64,000 nucleotides of DNA from Saprospiraceae bacterium (GCA_016716335.1 JADJWN010000002.1:310001-374000); one strand, 5' to 3'; counted from the first letter of the stretch, positions 28,015 through 38,266 are shown. Notes: generated by a model not told the origin, from the sequence alone. Numbers and translations: made by a program.

Positions 28015-28074
28015 TGAAATAGCAGATCACCAAACTCACCTTACAGTAAGTATAATCTGCCAATTCTGTATCAA

Positions 28075-29211
28075 TCAATATTTGCCGTAAATCTCTGTGA
28101 CAAAGGGTCCATTTAAAAATACCTCGGTGGATAACTGACTTTGCAGTATAGTACCCTTCCAGTCATGCGTCAGCATCATATAGGCGACTTCACACAGGGG
28201 TGCTGCGGTGGTAGTCTGTATGGCTCGGAGTTTTTTATTACCCACCATGGAGGGAAAGATTTTATAGGAACGTTCCTTCCTTCGAAGTTTATTATGGCTG
28301 TCCATGCCTTGTACAGACGCATACACCACTACGACATCATCTTCGACTGAAGGAATATTCCGGAGCATGATGTCCTGCAATGCCTTGATTTTATCTTCTG
28401 CATTACCTATGGTGGACAGGGTGTTTTTCACCCACTCATAGTGTCCGGGATAACGCAGGGTTTTATAGTCCAGATCTTTGATTTTTCCGGCAAAGGCATC
28501 CGGAAAGTCTGCTGCTCCACCGCTGGTAAAATTATCTTCATATTCGTCACCATCTATGATGATTCGTTCTCTGCCGGAGAGCGCAGGTACTTTGATCTTT
28601 TTATAATTCCTTACGATTTCCGCATCCTTCAGATATTCGGTAGCTACTCCGATAGGACTCCAGGTGAAGGCATAATAATGCGGAGAGGGAGCATTTTTGC
28701 TTATAGCCCCTACCTTCATGGTCATGCTGTCCACCTGGTCAGTACCATAATCCCTTTGAAACTCCTCATACAACCGGTGGGCCAGCACATTGATAAATCC
28801 GGGAGCTAAGCCTGTCTGCAATACAAAGGCAGTATCTGCATCCCTGGATATTTCGATGACATCTTTGGTTTCCTGTACGTATTCCGTAAGATTGGCATAG
28901 TGGCATTTGAATTTTTTTGCCAAAGCTGCCATTCTGGGAGCCTGATTACCCGGCAGGCAGTCGAGTATTATATCACAGTTTTGCAGGACTGCATCCAATC
29001 CTGCATCAGAGCCTTCCATGGGCATCAATACCGTTTTTACATTGCAGCTATGTGTGCAGCCTTCGTGTACAAACCGTACTGCGCCTGCCAGTGCTTTTTC
29101 GGAAATATCTCCGAAATAAATCTCAGCATCAAACACTCTGAACTCGCTGAGTATAAGGCCTGCGGCTTCTCCGATGCCTCCTGCCCCTGCTATAAAAATA
29201 CTTGCTTTCAT
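28075..29211 (-). CDS. Saccharopine dehydrogenase-like NAD(P)-binding protein
   Basis: 378 residues. The Rossmann N-terminus shows IAGAGGIGEAAG (residues 6-17) with an acidic end of beta-2 (IYFGDISEKA). The middle has DCLPGNQAPRMAALAKKF and the substrate-domain block LQTGLAPGFINVLAHRLYEE typical of saccharopine dehydrogenase / carboxynorspermidine synthase folds. It probably acts in lysine or polyamine metabolism, but no neighbouring gene supports either. The start ATG 29211 lies about 85 bp after a TAATTTTG box on the minus strand. Confidence 0.75.
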   Translation of the reverse strand: MKASIFIAGAGGIGEAAGLILSEFRVFDAEIYFGDISEKALAGAVRFVHEGCTHSCNVKTVLMPMEGSDAGLDAVLQNCDIILDCLPGNQAPRMAALAKKFKCHYANLTEYVQETKDVIEISRDADTAFVLQTGLAPGFINVLAHRLYEEFQRDYGTDQVDSMTMKVGAISKNAPSPHYYAFTWSPIGVATEYLKDAEIVRNYKKIKVPALSGRERIIIDGDEYEDNFTSGGAADFPDAFAGKIKDLDYKTLRYPGHYEWVKNTLSTIGNAEDKIKALQDIMLRNIPSVEDDVVVVYASVQGMDSHNKLRRKERSYKIFPSMVGNKKLRAIQTTTAAPLCEVAYMMLTHDWKGTILQSQLSTEVFLNGPFVTEIYGKY

Positions 29212-29300
29212 CTGGTATGTTGTAATATTTGGTTTAGAATCGGCCCTCAGACATCATGGCGCTTTTGTCAGCCAATGTACCCCTGTCTTTCAGGCGGCTG

Positions 29301-29308
29301 CAAAATTA
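29301..29308 (-). promoter_or_regulatory. -7 box of the saccharopine-dehydrogenase-like gene
   Basis: The minus strand reads TAATTTTG about 90 bp upstream of the ATG; the -33 element is unclear. Confidence 0.35.
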
Positions 29309-29508
29309 AAATTTTAGCTTGATATACCTATGCCCCGACTGTCATTGTATCATATGATTATGGTCACCTCCAGACCTGATTTATCATACGGGGGCTATAA
29401 GTTTAAAAATCAGTAATTTTTACATATTAAAAAAATTTGTATATTGTATAATTCGTAAAATGTATTAAAAATATATTAAAAAAAATTATAATATAATAAA
29501 AAGCCTCC

Positions 29509-29516
29509 TATCTTTG
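29509..29516 (+). promoter_or_regulatory. -7 box ahead of the structured leader and ftsK
   Basis: TATCTTTG fits TAnnTTTG within a very AT-rich stretch (29400-29500). The predicted start is near 29521, about 210 nt before ftsK. A -33 TTG is absent. Confidence 0.55.
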
Positions 29517-29520
29517 CACC

Positions 29521-29706
29521 TGTAATTGATATAGAAGGAACAGGATTCTCATAAGTAAAACCAAGAGGTAGGGAAGGTAATTTTACATATTACATTTCTG
29601 TATAGTGATGCCTGTATTATCAGGAACTTAGGTTTTTACGCCTTAGGGTATCAGGATTTTCTGTCCTCAGCAATTGCCCTGAATTTTTGAAACAGTCAGA
29701 TTTTTT
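29521..29706 (+). ncRNA. Possible structured small RNA (6S-like) or long ftsK leader
   Basis: The two halves of this gene-free stretch pair as one long interrupted hairpin: 29524-29528 with 29671-29675, 29537-29543 with 29661-29666, 29552-29555 with 29642-29645, 29556-29562 with 29631-29638 (one bulge) and 29563-29565 with 29627-29629. Unpaired bulges between the stems and a T6 run at 29701-29706 complete a 6S RNA-like plan of about 185 nt, which begins just after a -7 box. 6S RNA binds RNA polymerase holoenzyme. The alternative is a regulatory 5' leader of ftsK. Pairing was found by eye only. Confidence 0.4.
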
Positions 29707-29729
29707 AAAAACCGATTTACCAATAAGCT

Positions 29730-32215
29730 ATGGCATCTAAGAAACCCAAGAGTGGACCGGCAGCCCCCAAAAAAAGAATCAACTGGAGTGATGAGCGATT
29801 GCCCAAGATTGTGGGTACCTTAAGTATTCTTTCAGCCATTTATCTGTCCGTCGCCTTTGTATCCTACTTTTATACCTGGAAGTCTGATCAGGATAAGGTA
29901 CTGCATTTTTCGTGGGAGATGATGTTTCAGTCAGACCTGAATGTCGAAAACTGGCTTGGAAGGCTGGGAGCGGTGATATCGAATGCCTTTTTTTATTGGG
30001 GTTTCGGATTGCCGTCTATGGTCTTTGTTATCCTGCTGATGCGGTTTGGTCTTGACCTAATAAGGAAAAAACCGATGCTTCCCTTCTTCATTTTTGCGAG
30101 AAACGCTGTAGCGGTAATGGCTTTCTTTTCGCTGCTGCTTGAGTTTATATTCAGGAGTTCGGATTTTACTTGGGGAGGTGCTTTCGGAGAGAGTACCTGT
30201 CATTGGCTGACTAACTTTATGGGCTCCATAGGTTTGTTTTTCTTATTGATGTTTTCTATTGGAGGATATATAATATGGAAATTCAACCCATCTTTTGAAA
30301 ATCTGAACTTTTCACTGCCGGAAGCCAATTTCAGATTTCCGGATTTTGATTTTTTCAAGGGAGCCGAACATGAGCTCACCCCCAATTCCAGAGGGATAAG
30401 GAAAAAGGACATTTTTGGAGACGAACCGGATTTTATGAGTGATACACTCTCTCCCGTGAGTGAAACCGCCAAGTCTGTCGGTGACAACCGGGAGGATCAG
30501 GCGCTCGAATTCGATGTAATGACGTCAGCAGCAGCACCCAAAGCTCCATCCAATCCGATTCAGCTTGATCTGGAGGAGGAACTTTTTAGTGAAAATCACG
30601 AAAAAACCGAAGATGCTGAAGAAGTAAAACCGTCATTGGCTACCGTCCCTGCTGCTCCGGAATCAGAAATAGAAGCCATCAAAATGGAAGATGAACTTGA
30701 GCCCTATGATCCTAAGGCAGACCTGTCCAGATTTAAGATGCCTACCATTGATCTTTTGCTGGACTATGCAGATCAGAAAGTAGAGGTGGACAGGGCTGAA
30801 CTGGAAGCCAACAAAGATCAGATTATAGCGACGTTGCTGAATTACAAGATAGAGATTACCAAAATCAGAGCTACCATCGGTCCCACAGTCACTCTGTATG
30901 AGATAGTGCCTGCTCCCGGAGTAAAGATTTCAAAAATCAAAAATCTTGAAGACGATATTGCCCTGAGTCTTGCTGCGCTGGGTATCCGTATTATAGCTCC
31001 CATACCGGGTAAGGGTACTATCGGGATTGAAGTACCCAATAAAAATAAACAGATCGTATCGCTCAAGGAACTGCTGGTATCCGAAAAATTCACGCAGACC
31101 AAGATGGCATTGCCGATTGCACTGGGCAAGACCATCTCCAATGAAGTATTTGTGGCTGACCTTGCTAAAATGCCGCACCTCCTCGTAGCAGGTGCCACCG
31201 GTCAGGGTAAGTCAGTGGGTATCAATGCCATCCTGATGTCTATATTATATAAGAAGCACCCTCACAGGTGAAACTGGTACTGATAGACCCGAAGAAAGTT
31301 GAATTATTCCCCTATGGACACCTGGATCAACATTATCTGGCATTTATACCGGATCAGGACGAGCCGATCATCACAGAGACAAGCAAGGTAATCAATACAC
31401 TCAATTCTTTGTGTATCGAAATGGACAACCGCTATGACCTGCTCAAAAAAGCCAGAGTCCGCAATATCAATGAGTACAATGAAAAATTCATTGAGCGCAA
31501 GCTCAATCCCAAAGAAGGACACAAGTTTCTGCCTTACATAGTGCTGGTGATTGATGAATTTGCCGATCTCATCATGACGGCCGGCAAGGAGGTAGAACTG
31601 CCCATCGCAAGACTGGCTCAGTTGTCAAGAGCGATAGGCATACATCTGATTATAGCCACGCAGAGACCTTCGGTCAATATTATCACCGGGGTGATCAAAG
31701 CCAACTTTCCGGCAAGACTTGCATTTAAGGTTACTTCCAAAATAGATTCACGAACCATTCTGGACGGTGGAGGTGCAGACCAGTTGATAGGCAGTGGGGA
31801 TATGCTGCTGAGTGTAGGGGCTACCACTGTAAGGTTGCAATGTGCCTTTGTAGATACTCCGGAAGTAGAGGAAGTCATACGTTTCATAGCTGAGCAGCCC
31901 GGATTTCCGGAGCCATTCTATCTGCCGGAGTACAAGAGCGATGATGATACAGGAGCCGGCAACAGCGACCTTAAAATATCAGATCTGGATGATATGTTTG
32001 ATGAGGCTGCACGATTGATAGTGTCTTCGCAGCATGGATCCACCTCACTGCTCCAGCGCAAAATGCAGCTTGGGTACAACAGGGCAGGCCGCATTATGGA
32101 CCAGATGGAACAATTGGGTATCGTCGGACCGGCTCAGGGCAGTAAGCCCCGTGATGTACTTTTCTACTCTGTGGATGAACTCAATCACTTCCTGACCAGT
32201 ATCCGTAACAGATAA
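29730..32215 (+). CDS. ftsK: DNA translocase FtsK (apparent frameshift at 31262)
   Basis: About 828 residues when repaired. It pumps chromosome ends through the closing septum. The N-terminus has about four membrane helices (residues about 30-190), then an acidic linker, the RecA-like motor with Walker A GATGQGKS (about 487-494), Walker B IVLVIDEFADLIMT, and a C-terminal winged gamma domain (SLLQRKMQLGYNRAGRIMDQ) that reads KOPS-type sites. The frame stops at KKHPHR and resumes as MKLVLIDPKKVE. Adding one T after CACCCT at 31262 gives KKHPSQVKLVLIDPKKVE, the family sequence. This indicates an assembly deletion. Confidence 0.9.
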
Positions 32216-32263
32216 TTGAAAATAAAACCTTGACCGATCTTTTGTGATAGTTGAACGACCTTC

Positions 32264-32304
32264 AATACCCCGGATGAAGTAAAAGTAATCCGGGGTATTT
32301 TGAT
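32264..32304 (+). terminator. Terminator after ftsK
   Basis: A perfect 12-bp stem (32264-32275 with 32288-32299), with a GC-rich core and 12-nt loop, is followed by a T-rich tail, 50 bp after the ftsK stop. Confidence 0.8.
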
Positions 32305-32665
32305 TTTAGGAAAAGCAGATATAAAACCAAATCCAGTTATTCAGGATTCGGTTTATTATCGTACTCTAAATTATCTTAAGGATCTTGGGCAATTCTGCTG
32401 TTTGCCTGCTGATAATCATACATATAATATATATTTATAATACACAACTTAGTTATCACAGATAGTTGGGTAAGAGGATTTATCATCAATTTGCTTATAA
32501 TCTGCCTCAGGCATTGGTTGATCTGTCATTTTATATAATGATTTTATTTAATCTGTTAAAAAAATTACTGATATGTTAAGAACTTCAAATTATGATTTTT
32601 CAGATATATTTCACATTCATAAGCAATTTTTGATATATTAAATAAGGTGATAATTCAAATATATA

Positions 32666-32673
32666 TAAATTTG
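32666..32673 (+). promoter_or_regulatory. Distal -7 box upstream of mraZ
   Basis: TAAATTTG fits TAnnTTTG 225 bp before mraZ. Between the ftsK terminator and mraZ (32305-32897) the DNA is very AT-rich, with no reading frame that looks coding. Confidence 0.4.
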
Positions 32674-32699
32674 CGTAATATTTAACTCCAACCTGAGAT

Positions 32700-32722
32700 A
32701 AGCCGGATCGGCTTCACTTTTT
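32700..32722 (+). terminator. Small hairpin with T-run in the mraZ leader (attenuator candidate)
   Basis: AAGCCG (32700-32705) pairs with CGGCTT (32709-32714) around a 3-nt loop and is followed by CAC and T5. It lies about 25 nt after the start expected from the distal -7 box, so it could stop transcripts early. Confidence 0.4.
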
Positions 32723-32835
32723 CCTTATATACAACTAATAACCCTGTTTTGTAAACAAATTAGTTATAATTTGTAATCAATCTGTTTATACGCAGTAATA
32801 AATTAAAAAAAAATATATGTATTTTTGAAAAAAAG

Positions 32836-32876
32836 TGGGATAAATTGGGAAAAAGTGGGAATTGTATATAAATTTG
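32836..32876 (+). promoter_or_regulatory. dcw promoter with three MraZ-binding boxes
   Basis: Three TGGGA repeats at 32836-32840, 32846-32850 and 32856-32860 are spaced exactly 10 bp apart, as in known MraZ operators (TGGGN separated by 5 bp). They cover the -33 TTG (32845-32847), which is 21 bp from TAAATTTG (32869-32876). This supports autoregulation of the cluster by MraZ. Confidence 0.85.
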
Positions 32877-32897
32877 CATCAACAACCAACTGAAAGT

Positions 32898-33371
32898 GTG
32901 AAACAATACCAGTTCACCGGTGAGTATGAATGTAAGCTTGATGCCAAGGGCAGACTGAAATTGCCCGTTGCTATCATAAAGCAGATGGGCGCCGACGAAA
33001 ATCTCAAGTTTACCGTCAACCGGGGTTTTGAAAAGCACTTGATGTTGTATCCCAATGAAGTTTGGGAACAAAAGACGAAAGAGATCAATCAACTCAACAT
33101 CTACAACACACAACACAGACAGGCAATCAGATACTTTTATCGGGGTGCAACGGAGGTGGAAATGGATGCTTCTGAAAGGATCAATCTTCCGGGCAGTTTG
33201 CTCGAATATGCAGGTATTGATAAGGACGTAGTGCTTTTTGCATATCAGCAGCAGATTGAAATCTGGGCAAAGGACGAATATGAAGCCATGCTCAGCAGAG
33301 AACCCGGAGATTTTGCTTCCATAGCAGAGCAGATTTTTGGAGGTACCAATCCGTTGGCCGGTGGAAACTGA
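32898..33371 (+). CDS. mraZ: Transcriptional regulator MraZ
   Basis: 157 residues. An AbrB-like dimeric-domain protein that forms a ring and represses the dcw operon from its own promoter. It carries two copies of the MraZ/AbrB fold: GEYECKLDAKGRLKLPVAII at the N-terminus and YFYRGATEVEMDASERINLP in the second half, with the conserved DAKGRL and DASERI motifs. The GTG at 32898 is chosen because the -7 box at 32869-32876 excludes the TTG at 32862, which lies before it, and the family starts close to QYQFTGEYEC. First gene of the cluster; rsmH follows after 7 bp. Confidence 0.93.
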   Translation: MKQYQFTGEYECKLDAKGRLKLPVAIIKQMGADENLKFTVNRGFEKHLMLYPNEVWEQKTKEINQLNIYNTQHRQAIRYFYRGATEVEMDASERINLPGSLLEYAGIDKDVVLFAYQQQIEIWAKDEYEAMLSREPGDFASIAEQIFGGTNPLAGGN

Positions 33372-33378
33372 TACACAT

Positions 33379-34278
33379 ATGGACGATTATCACATTCCTG
33401 TACTGCTGAATGAAAGTGTGAATCTCCTGAATATCCGGCCTTCAGGAATTTATGTAGATGTCACCTATGGCGCCGGAGGACATTCCAGACCGATTTTAAC
33501 ACAGCTCAGTGCCGAAGGGCATTTGTATGCTTTTGACCAGGATGAAGATGCGTGGCATAATCGTATCGAAGATGCAAGATTTACGCTTATTCCGGCCAAT
33601 TTCAGATATTTCAGAAATTACCTCAGATTGGAAGGCGTGACCGGAGTAGATGGGATATTAGCAGATCTGGGGGTGTCCTCACATCAGTTGGACGTACCGG
33701 AGCGGGGTTTTGCCTTCAGGTTTGACAGCAGGCTGGATATGCGGATGAATGCAGGGATGGAAGTTACGGCAGCAGATATACTCAACAGTTATGATGAGCA
33801 GCAGCTTACCCGGATTTTCAGTGATTTCGGTGAGGTGCGCAATTCAAAAACACTTGCAGCAGCAATTGCCAGGAAGAGATCGGTACACGCATACCGCACG
33901 ACAGGAGACCTCAATGATACGATTGAGCAATGTGTCATCGGCCATAGGGGAAAATATTTTGCCCAGGTATATCAGGCCATACGCATTGAGGTAAATGATG
34001 AGATGGGTGCATTGCAGGACCTGCTGAGAGATGGGCTGAAAATGCTGAAGAAGGGTGGAAGATTTGTGGTGATCAGTTATCACAGTATCGAAGATCGTCT
34101 GGTCAAGAATTTTTTTAAGACCGGAAATTTTGAGGGGAAGATGATTCAGGATCATTTTGGAAATATAGAGAGGCCCTTCAGAATCATCAATAAGAATGTA
34201 ATCGAAGCCTCTGAACCGGAGCAGAAGAGAAACCCAAGAGCCAGAAGTGCAAAATTGAGAGCCGTAGAAAAGATATAA
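33379..34278 (+). CDS. rsmH: 16S rRNA (cytosine(1402)-N(4))-methyltransferase
   Basis: 299 residues from ATG 33379 (MDDYHIPVLLNESVNLL), the normal length. It methylates N4 of C1402 in the ribosomal P site using S-adenosylmethionine. Visible motifs: SAM-binding DVTYGAGGHSRPIL (about 28-41), GILADLGVSSHQLD, RGFAFRFDSRLDMRM and the late VISYHSIEDRLVK. An earlier in-frame start at 33337 would overlap mraZ and lacks family residues. It is translationally close to mraZ and ftsL. Confidence 0.95.
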   Translation: MDDYHIPVLLNESVNLLNIRPSGIYVDVTYGAGGHSRPILTQLSAEGHLYAFDQDEDAWHNRIEDARFTLIPANFRYFRNYLRLEGVTGVDGILADLGVSSHQLDVPERGFAFRFDSRLDMRMNAGMEVTAADILNSYDEQQLTRIFSDFGEVRNSKTLAAAIARKRSVHAYRTTGDLNDTIEQCVIGHRGKYFAQVYQAIRIEVNDEMGALQDLLRDGLKMLKKGGRFVVISYHSIEDRLVKNFFKTGNFEGKMIQDHFGNIERPFRIINKNVIEASEPEQKRNPRARSAKLRAVEKI

Positions 34279-34303
34279 AAACAAACAAAATAAAATTCAT
34301 TCA

Positions 34304-34618
34304 ATGACTAGTTCCCAGGATAAGAAAACTACATTTTTTAGACTGAAATGGGTCGAATGGATTTTCGTCAATTTGCCGTTTGTGTGCTATCTGGCGTTGT
34401 TGGGTGTGATTTATATATCCAATGCACATGCTTCTGAAAAAGCATTACGCCGAATCGAAACACTCAAACAAGAAGTAAAGGACATCAAATGGCGCTACGT
34501 CAACCTCAGACAGGAGTTGATGTACAGTAGCACACAATCGCAAATTGAAAAAAAGGTAGAAGATGAAGGATTAGGGCCTCTCACCAAGCCACCGGTAAAA
34601 ATTGTCACCGGCAGATAA
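34304..34618 (+). CDS. ftsL: FtsL-like septal protein
   Basis: 104 residues. A bitopic division protein: short cytoplasmic N-terminus, one helix (WIFVNLPFVCYLALLGVIYI, about 19-38), then a periplasmic coiled coil (ALRRIETLKQEVKDIKWRYV) that would zip with FtsB/DivIC and FtsQ. The sequence is of the Bacteroidota FtsL_2 type and is recognised mainly by size, topology and its position between rsmH and ftsI. Confidence 0.85.
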   Translation: MTSSQDKKTTFFRLKWVEWIFVNLPFVCYLALLGVIYISNAHASEKALRRIETLKQEVKDIKWRYVNLRQELMYSSTQSQIEKKVEDEGLGPLTKPPVKIVTGR

Positions 34619-34643
34619 GGGTACCCAAAACAGTTAAAATACA

Positions 34644-36751
34644 ATGGACAGGAAGAAGGAATTATTATGGCGGGCTTATTTGGTTACATTCTTCTTTGTG
34701 GCTGCATCGCTTGTCATCCTGTTCAAAATATTTAAAATCAGCGTCCTCGAGCGGGACAAGTGGAAGCAGAAGGGAGAGGTCAATGTGCAGTGGCGCACTG
34801 TGGATGCTGACAGAGGTAATATCTATGCAGAAGAAGAGACTCTGCTGGCTACCTCGGTACAGTTCTTTGAGGTTAGGATGGACATGAAAGTGATCAGGCA
34901 GAGTGATTTTAATGCAAATGTGGATTCGCTGGCTATTTTTCTGAGCAATTTCAATCCCTCATACATCCGCCCTAAATCCGCAGCACAGTGGAAAACTGAG
35001 TTGATAGCTGCCAAAAGGAAGGAGAACCGCTATTTTTATATAGCCAAAGGATTGGATATTGATGCTTTCAATCAGTTGAAGAATGCTCCGCTGCTCAGAT
35101 TGGGCAAATACAAAGGAGGACTGATTTATTCCAGATATGGCAAAAGAGTCAAACCTTACAAGGAACTGGCTTCAAGAACCATAGGTGTGGACAGGGAGAA
35201 TGCGGACAGGATTGGTTTGGAAGGGTATTTTGACAAGTTTCTGAAAGGAGAGACTGATCAGCGTCTGATGAAGAGATTGTCACCCTCAGAGGATATCTGG
35301 GTGCCGGTGTACGACCCCTCAGAAGTCCAGATCAAGCGGGGAGACGACATCATGACTACAATCAATATCGGTATGCAGGATATCGTACACCATGAATTGC
35401 TGGAGACCTGTCAGAAGTACAATGCAGAAGGTGGCACGGTGATCATGATGGAAACAGCCACCGGTGCGATCAAGGCTATTTCTAATCTTGCCAAGGCAGA
35501 GGACGGCAATTATTACGAGATATACAACTGGGGTGTAGGAAGATTGAGTGAACCGGGCTCCACAATGAAACTGGCCACTGTGCTGGCTCTTATGGAAGAT
35601 GGATATGCAGGGTTGGATACTATGGTCAATCTCAACTTTGGTTTGCGAAAGTTTGCAGATCGTACCATGCATGATTCGGAAAAACACGGCAAGACCTGGG
35701 TTACCATGCAGCAGGCTTTGAAATATCTTCCAACGTGGGAATAGCTGCACTCGCCAATGATGCCTACAATTCTACGGACGGAAGAAAAAAGTGGGTGGAC
35801 AGACTCAGGGCATTCGGATTGCATGAACCCACGGGAATCGATATTTCCGGAGAGGCAATCCCGGAGATCAAAGACCCCGTCAAGGATAAACAGCGCTGGT
35901 ATGGCACCACCATACCATGGATGGCACACGGCTATGAATTGCAGTTGACACCTTTGCAGATGCTCAATTTTTACAATGCAGTAGCCAATAATGGACGGTT
36001 GATGAAACCCTATTTAGTCAGTGAGATCCGCAACGGGGATAAGGTGAAGAAGGTATTTGAGCCCAGAGTGCTTATAGACAGAATTGCCAAAGATGAAAAC
36101 ATCAGGAATGCACGAACCATGCTCGAAGGAGTGGTAGAGAGAGGTACCGCCAAGTCGCTGAAAGATGCAAGTGTAAGTATAGCAGGAAAGACGGGTACTA
36201 CACGGGTAAATTACGCATCACAGGGTGAATATGCCAGATATAATGCCAGTTTTTGCGGTTATTTCCCGGCTGAAGACCCGATGTATTCGATGATTGTGGT
36301 GGTGTACGAACCCAAGGGAGTGTACTATGGAGGTTATGTAGCAGGACCGGTATTCAAAAATATTGCTGAAAAATGTTATGCGCTCAAAACCAACAAGGCC
36401 CGATCTATTACAGATTCTACTTTCCTTGCCGTCAACCTTCCGGGTTCAGGTAAGGGATACAGGGCGGATTTTACCACACTTCTGGATCATGTAGGTATAA
36501 AATACAATAGTAAGGTGAAATCATCCTGGGCAATCATAGAGCCTGAGGCCGATAAAATGGTGGTTGAGGAAAAAAGAATTGCAGAGGGTACAATCCCCGA
36601 TGTGAGAGGAATGGGAGGACGAGATGCGGTTTATGTGCTTGAAAATATCGGGTGTAAGGTAAGTATTGTGGGATTGGGTAAAGTGGTGCAACAATCTGTA
36701 CAACCGGGCACCGGTGCCATGAAGCAACATATCACCTTATACTTAAACTGA
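34644..36751 (+). CDS. ftsI: Septal penicillin-binding protein 3 with PASTA domain (apparent frameshift at 35726)
   Basis: About 702 residues when repaired. Class B transpeptidase that crosslinks septal peptidoglycan with FtsW. One N-terminal helix (YLVTFFFVAASLVILFKIFK), PBP dimerisation domain, then SxxK as STMK (about 306), KTG in AGKTGTT (about 514) and a C-terminal PASTA-type domain (about 650-701; TIPDVRGMGGRDAVYVLENI). The frame breaks exactly at the SxN motif: inserting one T at 35726 turns KYLPTWE-stop into KYSSNVGIAALAND, restoring SSN and joining the two halves. That makes an assembly deletion far likelier than a real null. Confidence 0.92.
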
Positions 36752-36755
36752 TTGG

Positions 36756-38222
36756 ATGATTATGGTGAAAATGCTGGTGGACCTATTGCCCGAAAACATG
36801 CCGGTGGAAATCATCGGGGACCCAAAAAAACAAATCTCCGGAGTGGAGATAGATTCAAGAAAAGTAGTCAAAGGAACACTTTTCTCAGCCTTCAAAGGCA
36901 GTTTGACAGACGGACATAAGTACATCGGACAAGCGATTGCAAACGGAGCAACTATAGTGGTGTGTGAAACATTGCCGGAGGAGATGCCTCAGGAGGTGAC
37001 ATTCATCAAAACTCCGGATGCCAGGAGATTGACAGGAATAATGTTGGGTAACTTCTTTGGTAATGTAACCCGGTATATTACGCTGATCGGAGTCACCGGT
37101 ACCAATGGCAAAACCACTATTACCACGCTGTTATTTCAACTGTTTTCACAATTGGGCTTTAAATGCGGACTGGTATCCACCGTAGAAAACAGAATCGGCA
37201 GCGAAGTGCTCAAGGCTGATTATACGACGCCGGATGTGGTAAATCTGCACCGCCTGATCAGAAAAATGGCGGATGAAAAGTGCACTCATATTTTTATGGA
37301 GGTGAGTTCGCATGCTGCGGATCAGGACAGGATAGCAGGATTGCATTTTGCCGGAGCGGTGTTCAGCAATATCACTCATGACCATCTGGATTATCACGGT
37401 ACTTTTTTAAATTATATACAGGCAAAGAAAAAGTTCTTTGACCGGCTTGATAAAAGTGCTTTTGCACTGATCAATCAGGATGACAAAAACGGAAAGGTCA
37501 TGGTGCAGAATACGACTGCCCGGGTAAGGACCTATGGGTTGCAGTCTATGTGTGATTATAAAGCCGGAATTATTGAAAATTCGATTGCAGGATTGCATTT
37601 GAAAATTGATGGAAAGGAGGTGCACTTCAGGATGATAGGTGCTTTCAATGCATACAATCTGCTGGCTGTCTATGGCACCGCTGTGGAGTGTGGACTTGAC
37701 AGAGATCAGGTACTGTCAGTTTTGAGTGGATTAAAAGGTGCGGAGGGTAGGTTTGATCAGATATATGATGCAGAGAGAGGTGTTTATGCAGTGGTTGATT
37801 ATGCCCATACACCGGATGCTCTGGAGAATGTACTTTCCACACTTGCCAGGATCAGAAAAAAGAACAGTGGCATCATTACTGTAGTGGGATGCGGTGGAGA
37901 CAGAGATAAGACCAAGAGGCCTTTGATGGCAAAGGTGGCAGCCGGATGGTCAGATAAGCTGATTATGACAAGTGACAACCCCAGATCCGAAGACCCGGAA
38001 GCAATTCTGGATGATATGGAAGCAGGTCTGGAGGCTGATCAAAAGCAAAAGTCCATCCGGATTACAGACCGGTATCAGGCGATCAAGACAGCCCTGATGC
38101 TGGCAAAAAAAGGAGATATCATACTTGTGGCCGGCAAGGGTCATGAGAAGTATCAGGAAATAAAAGGGGAAAAGTTCCCTTTCGATGATATAGCCACATT
38201 GCGTTCACTCATGGGTGAATGA
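36756..38222 (+). CDS. murE: UDP-N-acetylmuramoyl-L-alanyl-D-glutamate--2,6-diaminopimelate ligase
   Basis: 488 residues. An ATP-dependent ligase that adds the third stem-peptide residue. Mur ligase features: SRKVVKGTLFSAF N-domain, P-loop GVTGTNGKTTITTL (about 111-124), carbamylated-Lys region, and the selectivity motif DNPRSEDP (about 408-415), which marks meso-diaminopimelate rather than lysine. VVGCGGDRDKTKRPLM also matches. The start is 4 bp after ftsI; ATG 36756 or 36762 are both possible. It ends 190 bp before mraY, the largest gap inside the cluster. Confidence 0.95.
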   Translation: MIMVKMLVDLLPENMPVEIIGDPKKQISGVEIDSRKVVKGTLFSAFKGSLTDGHKYIGQAIANGATIVVCETLPEEMPQEVTFIKTPDARRLTGIMLGNFFGNVTRYITLIGVTGTNGKTTITTLLFQLFSQLGFKCGLVSTVENRIGSEVLKADYTTPDVVNLHRLIRKMADEKCTHIFMEVSSHAADQDRIAGLHFAGAVFSNITHDHLDYHGTFLNYIQAKKKFFDRLDKSAFALINQDDKNGKVMVQNTTARVRTYGLQSMCDYKAGIIENSIAGLHLKIDGKEVHFRMIGAFNAYNLLAVYGTAVECGLDRDQVLSVLSGLKGAEGRFDQIYDAERGVYAVVDYAHTPDALENVLSTLARIRKKNSGIITVVGCGGDRDKTKRPLMAKVAAGWSDKLIMTSDNPRSEDPEAILDDMEAGLEADQKQKSIRITDRYQAIKTALMLAKKGDIILVAGKGHEKYQEIKGEKFPFDDIATLRSLMGE

Positions 38223-38266
38223 AATGGGTAAAGAATTAGGTTCTATTATCATTCTCAGGTTGGTTT

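Noticed and set aside
29730..32215. Programmed frameshifting in ftsK/ftsI/ftsW as a regulatory system
   Set aside because: No slippery heptamer plus pseudoknot is shared, indels differ in site and direction, and most lie in short homopolymers, fitting sequencing error better.
32862..32897. TTG start for mraZ
   Set aside because: It precedes the -7 box, and family members start near the GTG at 32898.
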